DNA of 64,000 nt from Symsagittifera roscoffensis (Eukaryota > Xenacoelomorpha > Acoela > Convolutidae): the NCBI RefSeq assembly GCF_963678635.1, contig NC_087062.1, positions 70,463,345-70,527,344 on the forward strand. Reading direction: 5' to 3'. Each line of letters starts with the position of its first letter. Position 1 is the stretch's first letter. The notes under the pieces were generated by a model, which saw only the letters and a list, made by a program, of their open reading frames with translations, was not told the origin of the DNA and made no database searches. Below, piece after piece: positions 34,941 through 47,599 of the stretch. The translations under genes were made by a program, and so were the position numbers.

Positions 34941-37447
34941 TCCTCTAGTATCGATTCCCTCGCTTTGGTATTGTCTCTAGACATTTTACCCACTCTTTTC
35001 CATCCTGTCGTGATCGCATTTCGATGGGTTAACAGGGGTCTCTTGAAAGCTTCCGGCCCAATCTCGGCCTGGAACTGTCGATACTCCTTTTGATGCTTTC
35101 TCATGTGATCTTTCGTTGTCATGTATAACCAAGACGTCAGTGTCGCTCGAAACCATGGAAAGTACCTCAAGCGGCTCCATACGTCTCTGACTTCCATTGG
35201 TATGGCGAATGCTTTGCATGCATCCTCAAACAACTCGAGTCTCCTGCTGTAGTCTATCGTATATTTTGACTCAGCCGTTGGCGTCTTCGCTTCCCGATAC
35301 TTCGTTATATTCTCTTCTATCCATCTCAGAGCCAGCATCGTACTCACTACTAAGATCGTCACCTTCTGCCGGTGATCCGGTAATCCGATCGACCGAATTT
35401 CTTCCATATCCCACACCAGGCAGAGGTTCTTGTGATCTGGATACCACACCGTTTGTGCCAAACAGTGGCATGGGCATTCTCCATGGGTGATCTCAATGCT
35501 CCTGAGGTTACGCTCCCCCGAGGCTTCCAAGAGAGGCTCAAGCTCCATCATTTTCTCATGCATCGTGTCGTTCTCTCCCATGTTTGGAGCACCCCCCACA
35601 GGTTTTCCGATCACGTTTTGTCTCTCGTGATCGCTTGTGTTCTCACTTTCCAATTTCAAAAGCTCTTCTCCCCAGATTTCACTCAAGTCATCTCTCAACT
35701 CTTTCGGTACTGTCCCTCTGATTTTCCTCAACAACTTGTGCGAGTGATGCGATACCCGAGCCAACCTCACGCACCTGGGCACTGAGAAGGCCTTGTCCAC
35801 CAATATTCTCTGGCTGGATGATTCCACCATCGCCATGTGCAATGGGTAGTGGCTTCCGCACAAATTGGCCATCATTGACCCTATCAGGGATTTTGCGTTC
35901 AATGGCAGGCCATAAGCTTCGCTCATGGGAAACCCCATTTCCGCCTCGAGACCAACCTTCCAGCTCCGGATATGTTTTTGAGTCACCTGCAACACCCCAG
36001 GCCATGATTCCACGCTCAACGCAGTCACTAAATGGTGTTCAGACTCTAGCCTCTCCAGTGACTGCAGACTACACATTCTCGAGAAGAATCCGAGAGCTGT
36101 CGCTATGTTCACCGTAGTTCTCGCGTAACACTCCGCCACTATTTGTACTTCACTTTTCTCCCTTTCCGTGATGTCTTCAAACCAAGTAACCAGATCTTCT
36201 TTTTGAAAGGACAGTATCCTGACACATAATCGTCCATCGCAGGTGTGCTCTTCACTCCCACACGTAGTATCCAGACAGCTACCCGGCTCCATCTTCTTTG
36301 CTGACTCGAGATTGTTCGTCTTTTCGCCTGACTCCTTCATCTGAGGTAAGATCAGTTTGTGCACCACACTCAACTTTGCCAAATCTTCATCTTCCGTTGG
36401 TGCTAACCTCACCCGCTCGGTGGTCTCCTCGATCAGACTCGCGTGGGGATGTGGGCACCATGAGGGTCTTAGTAACTTCCATACCACTCCCAAGTTCGTG
36501 ATCAACAAGCCATTGCCATCACCCATGTTCACTTCAACTCTCTTGTTCGAGCGCGGTATGCTCACCACCTCCGGTGTTTTCTCAAGAATCAGGCCCAGGC
36601 TCGGCCTCTCTTTCTCCACCGCGTCTATTTCCACTATTTTTTCTGTCCAAAACTTCAGCAGCTCCGCTACCTCGTGGTTCCTGTGAGCGCCTCCAGTTTC
36701 TGAGTCTAAGAAGGGGTTGTAGGCTATCCTCATCACTCCCGACACGTATTGGTATTCCCCCTTCTCACTGAGTCTCGAGTACTGCTCTGGCGAGGCCAGG
36801 TTACGGTAAATATCATGTTCTTCTTCGAACTTCTTATTGTAAAACCTCCGTACCTCGTCCAGCTTTCTGTGGTTCTCTAGGGATAGTCTGGAACCATCTT
36901 CCTTTTCTATTCCAGTACTCTGATATACGTTTAAGATGATCGTTGAGACTCTCTTTTCCACGGTTCTACTTCCGCTTGCTCTTTGGTAGCACGCCAAGAT
37001 GGTGCTATCAGACATCATTGACATTATCCATCTCAAGAAACATGTGGCATCCTTCCTCCTAGCCAGGCTCAAGCCTGAATTATCCCTGGCCACGTGCTGC
37101 ATCAGTGCTTGATACACTTCTAGCTTCTTGCTTCCCAACTTCAACCTGTCATACGAGGTCAGTGTCTCCAACTCTATTCCCACCAGACTCCAGGTGAACA
37201 TCAATTGTCCTGCGGTTCTAACGAAGGGATTCGCCATCAATGGCGGTGCTGATGAGGGGGTTCTCATTGCCTCTTCAAAATGATCCTTCAATAAGTTCTG
37301 CCAGGACCTCTTCAGCTGGTTCGCCAATTCTATCTTGTTAACCTCAGCCTTTTGCTGGGTGGCCCAATTGCGTCGTTTGCGAGCTACTCCACTGTCCAAC
37401 TTCTTCAAGCAGTCTTCCATTTCCTTCAATGTCTCGAGGGCCACCCA
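34693..37447 (-). pseudogene. Element ORF4, C-terminal half (unrecognised)
   Basis: Open for 877 codons (37444-34811) in the same frame as the upstream half; only one TGA codon at 37448-37450 separates them. No family recognised. Seen: a basic N-terminal helix (VARKRRNW), a mostly globular, helical composition rich in W and L, several Cys pairs (for instance SCLDTTCGSEEHTCDGRLC and GECPCHC), and no signal peptide or clear membrane anchor. Near the end a one-base insertion (extra G in the run at 34875-34877) shifts the frame, so the native ISSDDEE tail (34693-34875) is read in another frame. The intact duplicate at 33844-34071 supports this. It might be a structural or accessory protein; that is only a guess. 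Confidence 0.7.
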
Positions 37448-40003
37448 TCATGGCCGGGAGGTGTTCCTCGTCTTGCTCCTCTCCAGTGAATCACTCGTCA
37501 CTTGCTTCCCCGTGGCCTGGTGTCCCTTCGAGACCCATTCCTTGCCGACATCCACTTCCCATGTCTGTCCGTCCGTTGAACCTCTCTTCACGTTTATCTT
37601 CTGGGGCTTGAAGTCTTCCTCCGATGTCGAACTGGTGGATGCCTCTATTTCCCTCTCTACTTCGAGTGGTCTTCTGAGCTCCGTGTTGCTCTTGTATGCC
37701 GCCGTCTTGCATCGCGCCAAAACCATGGGCGCCGTCTCTCTCAAGTTTCCTTCCGAGACAGCATCCACTGAAGGACTACTCAATCCCTCTACTTCTCTCT
37801 TCCTCTTGCGAGTCTTCACATCTCTGCTTGAGGGTGTTGTGGTCATCATCACTGATTCGACCTCTCTATCTACCTCCAACCCTTCCGACTCTTGCCTCCC
37901 TCCTGCTCGAGCCTTAAGGATATTAGTATTTTTAATCATATTACTAGTCCCAACCTTATCCCCTTTTATATCATCAACTATTTTATCTACAGTTTTTTGT
38001 TTCAGAGTAGAGCTGTCTTCACATTTTTCTTCTCTAGTCTTTGATCGTGAATTCCTCAGCTCTATCAGATTGTTCAGCAGCTCCTTTCTCGCCTTCTCAT
38101 CCAGGCCCGTCCCCATCAGAAGCGGTTCTCCAATATTCACGACTGTGTCCCACAGTTCATCCTTGAATTTGTCCAGCGTCGTCTCGCTGCCCACTTCTTG
38201 ATTGAATTCCTTCAAGAACTTTTGCCAAGCGTCGTCCTCTAGAGTCCCCAGGAACATGTCCCTATTTCCTTCGAACGTATTTTTTTCCCTTTCCTCCGAA
38301 CTCAAGAGTATCATCCCCATATTGGAGGTCTCGCTCGCCAATGGCAATTCCAGATTCTTCCGGGGAGACGGGGTCAGAGGTGGAGTGGCAGTATCTGCCC
38401 ACTTCTCCTCACTCAAGTCTTTCAACAGCTCTTGAGTGGTGAGCTCCTCACCTGATGGTCTTGGTTCAGGCGCATTCCCCACTTCCATGTCCTCGCCGGC
38501 TTCGCTGAGAGTTTCATCCATACTCTCTTCTTCTGACTCAGCTCTTCTTCTCTCGAGAATTCTTTTGAACCGGTCTTCCACGGGTCCACTCCTCTTGTCT
38601 CCAGGTGTATCTACTGACAGTCGTGATGGTGTCGCCGGGTCCAATCTCTTGTACTCCGTCAGGGCCACATACAGTTGACCTGCTGCATCCAGTTCTTTTC
38701 CCTCCTGTCTCATTTCCACCTGTTCTAAGCCATAGGGTGCCCTATACTTTCGTGTCGCGAATTTCATGTCGTCCACCAATGCAACATGCCCCTCCATCAT
38801 GATCATCCTGCCATCATCCCATATTGGTAGCATGTTCTCAAGTCCCTCCTGCTCAAGAGCTCTTAAGACCTTTCGCACCTCAAATCCGGGGGGCTGCGAG
38901 CCTCTCCTCTTTTTTGCTTGCGTCGTCCACGAATTTATCTTCGCCTCGCTAGTGTGGAAATAAACCTCTGCCGTATAGCCGACGAACAGGGGGTCCCAGC
39001 CATCAGTGAAGTCTTTCTGCATTTCCTCCGTAGTCATCCTCGCAATTATGGATGGAACTACTAAGGGAATGTTCATCCCTAAGGTCATCCTCCTGACTAT
39101 CGGGAACTCAGGCATGGTGGCTGGCAGGATTTCTTTCTCCATTATGGCCTCCAGCTCCCTCTTAACCAGTGCAAAGCTGTCCTTCCAAGCAGGACTCCTC
39201 AAGATCTCCCGTCCGCCTGCTGCCAGTGGGTTCAAGTTCCAGAACTTGGGATATGTCTCGATGGGGCCCTCGCGTTTGCCTCCCATTCTACATTGCAGCT
39301 GTCCCCTGAAGTTGTACACTATCAACTCGGCATCTTTCACTTTTCCAAAGAGTACCGTATTGCTCATTTGTGCCCTGAGCACCTCCTGCCGACACCAATT
39401 GAGCGCCGTCCCATCCAGTACGCTGATAAGACTCAAGTGCGTTACAGAGTAACGATACGTTGTCACCAGGGGATCTGGAAATGCATACGTCACTGCTGGA
39501 CCGTAAATGCAGGTTACCACCTCCTCTAGACCCCGGATTATCCCCATCGGGTCCGACCTCATTGCCAGGCACAGGTCCGTCAACAGAGGCATACCTCCAT
39601 TCATCTTCTTCCACTCTTCTCTCGATTTTGGGTTCTTCTCTTCACCCGTCATGTGCCGATTCTGCATCATGAGGTATTGCGTTAACAGCGTCTTCAACCC
39701 CGCGGCACACTTGTAGGAATAGGTGTCGATACTCGAGTGTACCTTCCCCATTGACAGGGGCTCCCCATATTTCATCAATCGATGAAATGACACCAGTTCC
39801 CCATGGGTTAAGAGCACTAGTGCCAGATACCCATCAAACCGAAGTGTCTCCACTCCTCGACTAAACATGTACGCTGGGCCCATGTTGAACAAGTATCTGG
39901 GGTAGACCAGATATAAAGCCAAAAGCAGGCTGATGGGCATGCCCAGTATCTCCTGCACGAAGGCTCCAAAGATAGTCGCTTTGGTGCCGAACATCTCCGC
40001 CAT
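37448..40003 (-). pseudogene. Element ORF4, N-terminal half (unrecognised)
   Basis: Open from at least 40030; the first ATG is at 40003. About 850 codons end at TGA 37450-37448 and continue in frame as TGG-GTG-GCC into the C-terminal half, so the ancestral product was about 1740-1800 residues. No family recognised. Residues ~22-48 (GAFVQEILGMPISLLLALYLVYP) are hydrophobic and could be one membrane or core helix. The first 470 residues look globular (FTDGWDPLFVGYTAEVYFH; YGLEQVEMRQEGKELDAAGQ split by short linkers). From ~480 on it is acidic, low-complexity and Ser/Glu-rich, with a nuclear-localisation-like KTRKRKRE near residue 750. The single stop may be a mutation or a read-through site. 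Confidence 0.7.
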
Positions 40004-40062
40004 GAATTCTTTCCCCCAGAAAGGACTCAAGAACTTAAGAATCTCATGATCCCTTCTAGTCC

Positions 40063-40653
40063 TCAGCTCACCCTCTGCGTGCTCTCTCCAGAACCCTCCA
40101 ATCGTCTTTCATTGGCTGCCGAGACAAATCTAGCCACCGTCATCTCTCTTCCTTCGGCCAGCTCCAGTTGTTTCTCCAGAAAACTCCAGACTTGTTTCAC
40201 GACGGGTGGTGCTTCCTCCCTCGTCTTATTCGTGGCGTTCTCCAGCCTTGGTGTCAAAAATGGCCACCAGCCATTCTCTTGCGTCAGACGATATGCCATC
40301 GACTCTAATTGTTTCTCCGTTTCGGCCACATTTTTTCTCTCGTTGCTCGGGCCTCTAGACTTGCCGGTGGAACCTGTGATCGTCACCTCCATGCTCCGAA
40401 ACCAGAAGCTGGCCGTCAATTGGTTTATCGCCGGGTGATCGTCCCCGATGACTGGGCTGAACTTAAGTTGCCTGGCAAAGTTCGATATCTCTAGCAAGAG
40501 CACCTCGTCCAATACGATCAGGATGCCGGCTAATCCATAAAAGCCCCTCAGTGCATGAGATATGTCCGCCCATGCCGCTGCCAACTCTGACTTGCGGAGC
40601 CTCAGGTTCGATGGCTCCAATTCCCGATTGGGGCTGCCATTAGAATTCGCCAT
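40063..40653 (-). pseudogene. Element ORF3, C-terminal segment
   Basis: A 196-codon frame overlapping the end of the middle segment by a one-base frameshift near 40630: the same bases read MAAPIGNWSHRT in one frame and SPNRELEPSN in the other. It is helical, with SELAAAWADISHALRGFYGLAGILIVLDEVLLLEISNF (broken here by description: alanine- and leucine-rich helices) and a basic patch around GKSRGPSNERK. No independent start is needed: it is the continuation of the protein with the second SGNH-like block. It ends 33-60 bp before the ORF4 start. Confidence 0.65.
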
Positions 40654-41893
40654 TCGTTTCCCTCTGCTATCAGGATCAAGACCGCGTACACGAATTGTAG
40701 GGCGGGTGGCATGTTCGCGTATCCAGGGGATGTAGTGAACACCACCTTCGCCTTGGAGCCGAATCTCGAGACAACATTCTCTTGCACCTCATTCATCGCC
40801 GCAAACACCGTCTGAATGGCTTCCCATATCTTCCTCGGTGTTGGTTCATTGCCCTTCAGCTGCTCAAGAAGTCCCGCCGCGTGCAGATGATCATTCATTC
40901 CTGCAAACAATAGCAGCTCAGGCTCACAGGGCATCTCCGACTTTATTGCCACCACTAGAGTTAACATCTGGTTTAGTTCGGCTCCTGGCAAAGAGTATAT
41001 CAGAGTCTCCGGCCAAAACAGCTTAGGAGACGTTCCTTCGAAGTCTGATCCCGCCACAATGACTACCCTTGCAGCAGCTGGATCTGCTCTATCGTAAACT
41101 GCCAAAGTCTTGGCCAGCTGGGTGCTCCCACAGGGCTTCCCGTACCTGGGATCTTCCGCCAATTTCGAGCCTTCGTACGCGGCATCTGGCAATTCCATTT
41201 CCCCCGGATTCAGCAGCTTATCCACCACCCTCAATTGTGCCGGGGTCGCCAATCTGATCCTGGCGATGCTCGTTCGGTGTTTGGGGGGTTCTGCTATGAG
41301 TCCAGGACTCCCCAGCAGCTTGAGAGGTCTATAGTTGTTGGGTCCCATGATCGCTTTCGTGGGAATTCCGGTCAGGTCCGCGGTCTCCATCAGTTTTGCT
41401 CTCGAGAAGTGCGTCTCATGAGCCTTCAACCAGTACACGCAATGGTGTCTGCTCAAGTCTTCGTGCGACACTCGTTCAATACCCAGAGTCTGCGCCAATT
41501 CTCGCCTGCATTCCAAACCTCCTAGATCCAGCCCTTTCACCTTCTCTAGATATCTCAAGCGAGCGGTCTCCATAGGCCTCTCCACCCGCTTGCTCTCTGC
41601 CACTACCACTGAGGATATTGCCGAACCTGGAGGCGTTGATGACGTCACCTCCTCAGACTCCATTGGCGTGGCACTCGGCAATCTGGCCTGGTTGCTCCTT
41701 GAGCTGTCTCTAGTGTCGACCCTCGGTCCCAAACGACTAGACAGGGCCCTCGAGGCAAGGAATGGTGGGTTCGGAGGTGGCCCCAATGTGAATTGGGCCG
41801 TCTCTAGCAGATCCGCCTCTAGCGCATTTATGTGTCCTTGAAAGACATCATTCTACCACTCTGCTCCCCTCGGTCTGTCGAAGTGGATTCCAT
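40602..41893 (-). pseudogene. Element ORF3, middle segment: end of SGNH domain 1 and SGNH-like domain 2
   Basis: The frame enters from upstream with SSDGIHFDRPRGAEW, the DGxH block V of SGNH hydrolases, followed by a TAG (about 41854) and NDVFQGHINALEADLLE. The 394-codon open stretch then gives a Pro/Ser-rich linker and a second block set: VVIVAGSD (241-248, block-I-like but G-S-D rather than G-D-S), SLPGA (265-269) and FAGMND (block-III-like GxND, 294-299). SGNH esterase-like domains are known in some non-LTR retroelement ORF1 proteins; activity here is unproven and the Ser-Asp order is altered. Confidence 0.6.
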
Positions 41894-43543
41894 CTGAGGA
41901 GGTGTCTTCAGGGAATCCCGCTTGCTCCATGCGCTCCGCCACTCCAACAATCTGATGGGGAGCACATTCTTCCGGTGGATTTCTCGGATCACCCCGTTTA
42001 GGTTCCGCACCTTCTCGTTCATTTCCAAGGCGTGCTGATCGAACTTCATGTTATAAGGGACAGTACATACTGTCAACAGGATGGGATCCATCTGGATCCT
42101 CAGTTCCTCAAGAAGGCAGCTCATCTTGTCGTGCAGCCTCGTTACTTTCCTCGCTTCTCCCCTTGATACATCATTCGTTCCGATCATCAGGGTCACCGTG
42201 TATACTTTTGTCATTCCTAGCATCTCAAGCGTTGCCAATATCTGTGGCGTGGCAGCTCCAGCGAAACTCAAGATTCCTGTCTGCCAGTGCGATTGGATCC
42301 GGGTAATCAGGTGGACCGCGCCTTCTGGCACACGGGTTGGCGCAAGATATTCCACCCAGGCTGCATCATGAAAGCAATCCCTCCTGGCCTTCTGTTCCGC
42401 ATTCCAATCCAGCCGATTGTGCCTGTGGTACCTCTTTTCGGTGTTCTTCTTGTAACTCGAGATCATGACGCTCCTGACCGTCTGTTCCCTCCACGTTGGA
42501 GGAAGCTCCGCCCTTGCCGAACTTTCACGACTTCTCTGCCGCAATCTCTCGCTCAGCTCCTTCAGACGCGATGAGCTGCCGCTCACCTGACTGCCGCTCG
42601 AGGTCGACGTTGGGGTATATCCCGGCAGTACCACATCCATCAGCGGGCGTATGGGTTGCGTTTCTAAGCTACGCAAGGAGGACGTTGCTTCATTCGGTAT
42701 CCAGACTTCCAACCCTTCACTCATGTGTTCTCGAGCCTCGCGGTCAAGGTTGAACCGTCCTCTTGCCCTGGGGGCTTCATCCACTTCCATGCGTGACTCT
42801 GGCCTCGAGCTGGTAACCACTCGCTCCTTTGGCCTGGCTCCCTTCTGTGCATCAAGTTCACGTTGTCGTTGTTCTATCCTCTCCATCTCCGACTTCAGTT
42901 GCTCACAGTTCGCGGCATTCTCCCGCACCCTTAGTTCCTGCTGATGTTCAGCCCGCAGCATCTCAAGCAACCTCAGAGTCTGATCTCGTTCGATGACCGC
43001 CTGGTCCCTTTCCAGCTGAGCCTTTTCCCGATCCAGCTTTGCCTGATCCAGAGCGAGGTTCGCCTTGTTCCTTTCCCTCTGCGTCTTCTCGAGCTCTTTC
43101 TTTAGAACACCAAGATCCGGATATGCCTCAGTCGTCTGTTGCGCTCGCGTCATCGATGGCACCTTACTCGAGCTCTGGCCTGTCGATCTTGCTGATGGCC
43201 TAGTTGGTAGTGGGAATTCTCCTGCGCCATATTCGGTATTGTTACTCAGGCCAGGATTCCTTGCCAAGTCAAAGCCCCTTACTCCTCCATCCACATTCCA
43301 AGACAACCATCTGGTCTGTTCCTGATTTGATATTCCCTCGGTGGTGTAGCCGACCATCAAGACAGCCTCCGTCGCAGACTCCCTGCACTCACCCTGTTCT
43401 TCCAACTGGAGGATGGCATTCAGCATTACCGCCATTCTCTCATCTATCTGGGTATAATCTAGGTCCCTCAGGCGTCTGTACAGCTCATCGAGATTGGGCT
43501 TCTTCAGGGCCGCCGGCATGGATTTCCAGAACCTGTCTGCCAT
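41828..43543 (-). pseudogene. Element ORF3, N-terminal segment: coiled coil plus SGNH-hydrolase-like domain
   Basis: Open from 43585; the first ATG is at 43543. Numbering here is from 43585. A ~110-residue N-terminal globular part is followed by a long heptad-rich coiled coil (about 155-250, KLDREKAQLERDQAVIERDQ), a Ser/Arg linker, and an SGNH-like domain: SFAGAATPQIL (440-450), MIGTNDVS with GTND at 469-472 (block III). Block I (GDS) is not seen. The DGIHF block V is present in the +1 frame at about 41870-41890, so a frameshift lies just before it. The C-terminal 25 residues of this frame are therefore off-frame. Function unknown; oligomerisation plus esterase-like activity would be the family-based guess. 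Confidence 0.65.
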
Positions 43544-43585
43544 TTTCTGTGACTTTGGGATGTGTTCGAGTATTAACCAGCTCAA

Positions 43586-44056
43586 GAATTACCCTACCGA
43601 CTCAAGAATTACCTTACCGACTCAAGAATTGACCAACTTAAGAATTCTCTAGAAATGTCTCCTTGCAAATACTTGCTGCAGGTGTCGATTATCGCAAGTT
43701 CAATCAAGATTTCCCTTTCTGTCTCTCGCTTGAGTATAGTTGGATTTTCAACTTTGTTTATCAAACTTGATCTGAAAACAGAAACCATATTAAGACTTAA
43801 TATGTCATGTTCCTAACCTAGAAACCCACCTTTTACCAGTATGGTTAAAATCTTATCATTTTCATTCCACTAAAAACAATTCAATTGGAATTTCCTTAAA
43901 AGCATGCAGATTCATTTTATCCTTTAGCACCGTTAATCCTTCTAAAATCAATTGTCATGCCAATCGCGTCTTAAGATCCCTTTACCTGTGCCGCACCCCA
44001 GTACCTAACTCAAGACTCCTCCCTCACGCTCAACTCGTGACACCCGTGTGCCCAAC
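43586..44056 (-). other. Spacer between pol and ORF3
   Basis: Non-coding in all frames. Next to the ORF3 start it carries three copies of GACTCAAGAATT-type words (43570-43645). A promoter, splice acceptor or other expression signal for ORF3 might lie here, but none can be proven from sequence. Confidence 0.4.
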
Positions 44057-47000
44057 TCAGGCGATGCTCAAGTAGTATTTCTTGTGAAGATACACTATCA
44101 TCTCAGTTTCCGCGAAGACTACGTGTAGGATAGCGTACAATTCCCTTGAGCTCAATTTGCCCCTGTTTGGGTCATACACCGGCATTGAGACCTCCGTTAT
44201 CCCTCTTTCAATCATGAAGTCTCGCAGTCTTGTTAGTGCCAACATCACGTGTTCGGGATCAATTGTGTTCCTGTCATTGACCCTCGTCACTAGGAAGCAC
44301 AGATATTTGCCCGGGACTTGTGCTACTGATGGTGGAAGCGCTGCCATCCCTCCCAGTCCTGGTCTCTGTCTGAACAGAAACTCCACGTTCTGGTACTCTC
44401 TTTTGAAGTCAGCTTCCAATCTTGATTTGAAACTCATGTCCGCCGTGATGCAGATCGCGCTAGTCCTGTTTGACAGGATGAAGTCGCTATCCGTTATCAT
44501 GATGTTTTCCGTGTACTCATTGGGTATTTTGAATTTCGTTTTGAAATTCCGACCTATGGTAGGCTCTGGCTCTTCTTCTTCCAGTTCCAATTCGCTTGTT
44601 TCTCTCACTTCCTTGAGCTTCTTTATCATCAAATTTTCGGTGTGGGTAAGTCCTACCCCCACTCCCCGGACAAAAATATTTATCGACGTCCCCGTCGATG
44701 TTGTCGGGTCTGAATTGTCCGGAGGAATGTCCAGTGGCCTGTCTGTTGCCGTCCATCCGAAAAGAGGATCCTCTGTCTTCTTATAATTTGCCGATGACAC
44801 GTCGACTTGTTGAATGCTTTGTCCTTCGTCGCTCTCGTCTTTGACATCGCGCATCCACTCTAGTATCCTCAAGTTCGTGTTCTCCCTCCTCTCTATCTCA
44901 CTCTGTTCGAGATCCGTCTCCAATTCTGGTGTCGAGTAGTCTTCCTGCGGATAGTGTCCACCATTGTCAATGACCTGCCATTCCTCTTCGGCTTCCAGTT
45001 CGCCTGCACTCAGTAGTTCCTCGCCCAATTTGTCTGGCTGTATCTTATCGATCAAGAAGTCATCCCCGTATCTGTTGTACCTCATGCTGGTCCGTTTACG
45101 ATTTCCAGTCCTGGTCCCCGGTGGTATTGGTCGATCTGGCTCCATCCACTTCGGCACCTCATCTTGCTCCGGGTCGTTCCAGTCTTCTTCTACAAACGAT
45201 CCTGCTTCAGACTCCACCTCTATCTTTTCATTGTCGTCCAAACGCAAGTTCTCATTACCATCATTTTTCTCTCTGGTGCCTTTTTCATTCACTTCACACG
45301 CTGGCTCTACCACCAGGTACTCGAGACCCTCCATGTCCTTCGGTATGCACCAGTCCTCCGGGGACGGAACGTGAGGCTTCAGATTTTCATAATGTGCTGC
45401 TCGCCCAGTACTCAAGCGGTAGAACCGTCCTTGTTGATGAACTTCCGTTATCATGAATGGTCCCCTCCACTTCTTGAGTAGTTTCTTCGTTCCCTTGGGC
45501 GGTATGACATTTTGAAAGACCCACACGTATTGGCCCACCTCATATGGCTTTGCTTGTAATATTTTTTCGTCATATTTTCTGCGTTGCCTCATTTGCGCTT
45601 GCGCCGTGTTCCTCCTGCATAGCTCGTTTAGCTCCCGTTGTCTTTTGATCGCTTCTTTCACGTATGCCTGAGGCGACGTCGTTTTCCCCTCGTATTCCGG
45701 GTAAAAGAATGTCAGAGGCATTGCTCTCTCCCTGCCCGTCACCATCATGAAGGGACTGATGCCCGTCGTTGAGTGCTGTGTACTGCTGTAGGCCCCTACT
45801 ACCTGTGGCAGGTATTTATCCCAGTCCGTCATGTATATTGAGCAGTACACCCTTAACATGATGACCAGTGTCCTGTTCTGTCTCTCTACCAACCCGTTGG
45901 TCTGTGGATGATAGGTTGTCGAGTGTGCTTGAGCAATGTGCGATCTCCTCATCAATTCTTTTGTCAAGTCCCCCACAAAAGCTTTGCCGTTGTCCGACTG
46001 GAAAGTCATTGGACAACCATACCGCGATATCCAATGCGTTATCAGATGATCACATGTCTCCTCGGCCGAGGCTGTCTGGCACGGAACCGCTTCCGCCAAC
46101 TTTGTGAAGTGATCTATTATAACCAGTATCTGGTTATATCCCGACTCCGTCATGCAGATTTTTTGATGGTCTATCTGCACCACTTCATTGAACTCTGAGC
46201 TCTCGACGGACTTGAGGGGAAACTTCATCTTCCTTGGGAATTTTACCTGGAGGCATGCCAAGCAGGCATTCACCCATCTCTCGCAAGCTTTTCTCATTCC
46301 TGGCCAATCAAACCTGTGAAGTATCCTTTGTTGTACTTTATCTATCCCCTGGTGCCCCATCTGGTCGTGCGATCTGAAAAGCACCTCCGTTTGATACAAT
46401 TGTGGCAGTATGATGAGGTTGTGTTTGTGTAAAATCTTCTCCTCATCTTTCCTCTTGCATGCTACCACCCCATCAGCTGTGTGGTAGAGTAAGTCTTTCT
46501 TCTCTTTGTAGAACTGGCTCAAGATCTTGTAGCTGTCTTCCTCGAGTTCCCCCTTCTCCTTGACCCCCGACTGGATCCATTTGGAGAGCTTACTTGTCAA
46601 TTTGTCATTCTTTTGGGCTCTTATTAGGTCTGACAGCCTATATCTTGCCTTGACATGCTCCTTTAGCGCCATGATCTGTCCATTCATCTCACCAGGGTTG
46701 TGGATGTCATCACTCAGCTTCACGCATATCATCCTTTTCACGATTTTCATATCATCTTCTGGCACCAGATTCGTTCTGACGTTTGAGTTGCATGATAATT
46801 CCCTGAATGGCTTCCTTGAAACCGCAATTTTCTCAAGTTCTTCACCACCTCGTATCTCCTGTACGTCCAGATTGTACGTTCCTGAAGATGGATCCGTCTG
46901 TAACTCCCTGTCGTGGTGCCTTGTCTTCTCTTCCGCCAATATCATGCACAGACTGTCTTGGTTTTCGCTGCTCTCATCCGAGTCTTCATCCCATTCTTCA

Positions 47001-47596
47001 CGCTCCCCGGACAATTTTCCTTCTCCGGTTTCTTCTTCCGTGAACATGGAACACTCCCCGGACTCTTGACCTAGTCCCAGGTGTTCAGTATCTTCTTTGA
47101 ACGCCACTTTCTTTTTCCTAACCTTGGTCTGCTCCAGAATGTTTTCGGGGATTTTGTCAACTAGTGACCGCACGACATCTTTGCTGTCAGTGACGCTTCC
47201 TCTTGAGGAGTCAGTATTGTTCACTGTTTCTTTTCTCCGAAGTATAGTGACTTCCGGTTCCTCTTGACCCTTCTCTTGGATCACGGGCTTCTCATCTGAT
47301 AGTTTCTCGAGCAACCTCATTAAGTCATCATCTATCTGTGCAGTTTCTGCTTCTACCTGGTTAAGATCATAGCCTTTTGCCTTGAGCGTCTCCCTCACGA
47401 TCTTCGACTTTAGTATTATTTCTATCGGAATCCTTCTGCTCTTCTTCAAGATGGTCTTTTCTGGAGGTTCTTTAGGTAATTCAGGATGATCTTCAATCGG
47501 TTTGCCTGATTTGTCCAGCCATCTCGTGAGTGGAAGACTGTCGTACGTTTCCTTGTCCATGAAGGAGAAGCCATCTTTGATTTCAGGTCTGTCTGC
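44057..47596 (-). pseudogene. pol: pol: integrase with C-terminal macro-like domain
   Basis: Open for 1167 codons from 47560 and in frame with the RNase H segment across one TAG (47597-47599). Residues 1-370: RNase H-integrase linker, acidic. HHCC zinc-binding motif: H398, H403, C433, C436. Catalytic core: D464, D523, E559, the D,D-35-E triad intact. GPF-type module around 699-730 (KWRGPFMITEV). Residues 740-1010: long acidic linker. Residues ~1018-1162: macro-like domain (ICITADMSF; YLCFLVTR; LRDFMIERGITEVSMPVYD; ETEMIVYLH), closest in layout to OARD1-type ADP-ribose hydrolases, but without the usual glycine-rich loops. No stop within the 1167 codons. Confidence 0.85.
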
Positions 47597-47599
47597 CTA

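Noticed and set aside
37448-37450. Recoding (selenocysteine or read-through) at the ORF4 TGA
   Set aside because: No SECIS-like structure or read-through context can be shown, and other parts of the element carry ordinary lesions; a nonsense mutation is simpler.
34693-43585. An env gene in ORF3 or ORF4
   Set aside because: No signal peptide, furin-like site, fusion peptide or C-terminal membrane anchor is visible.
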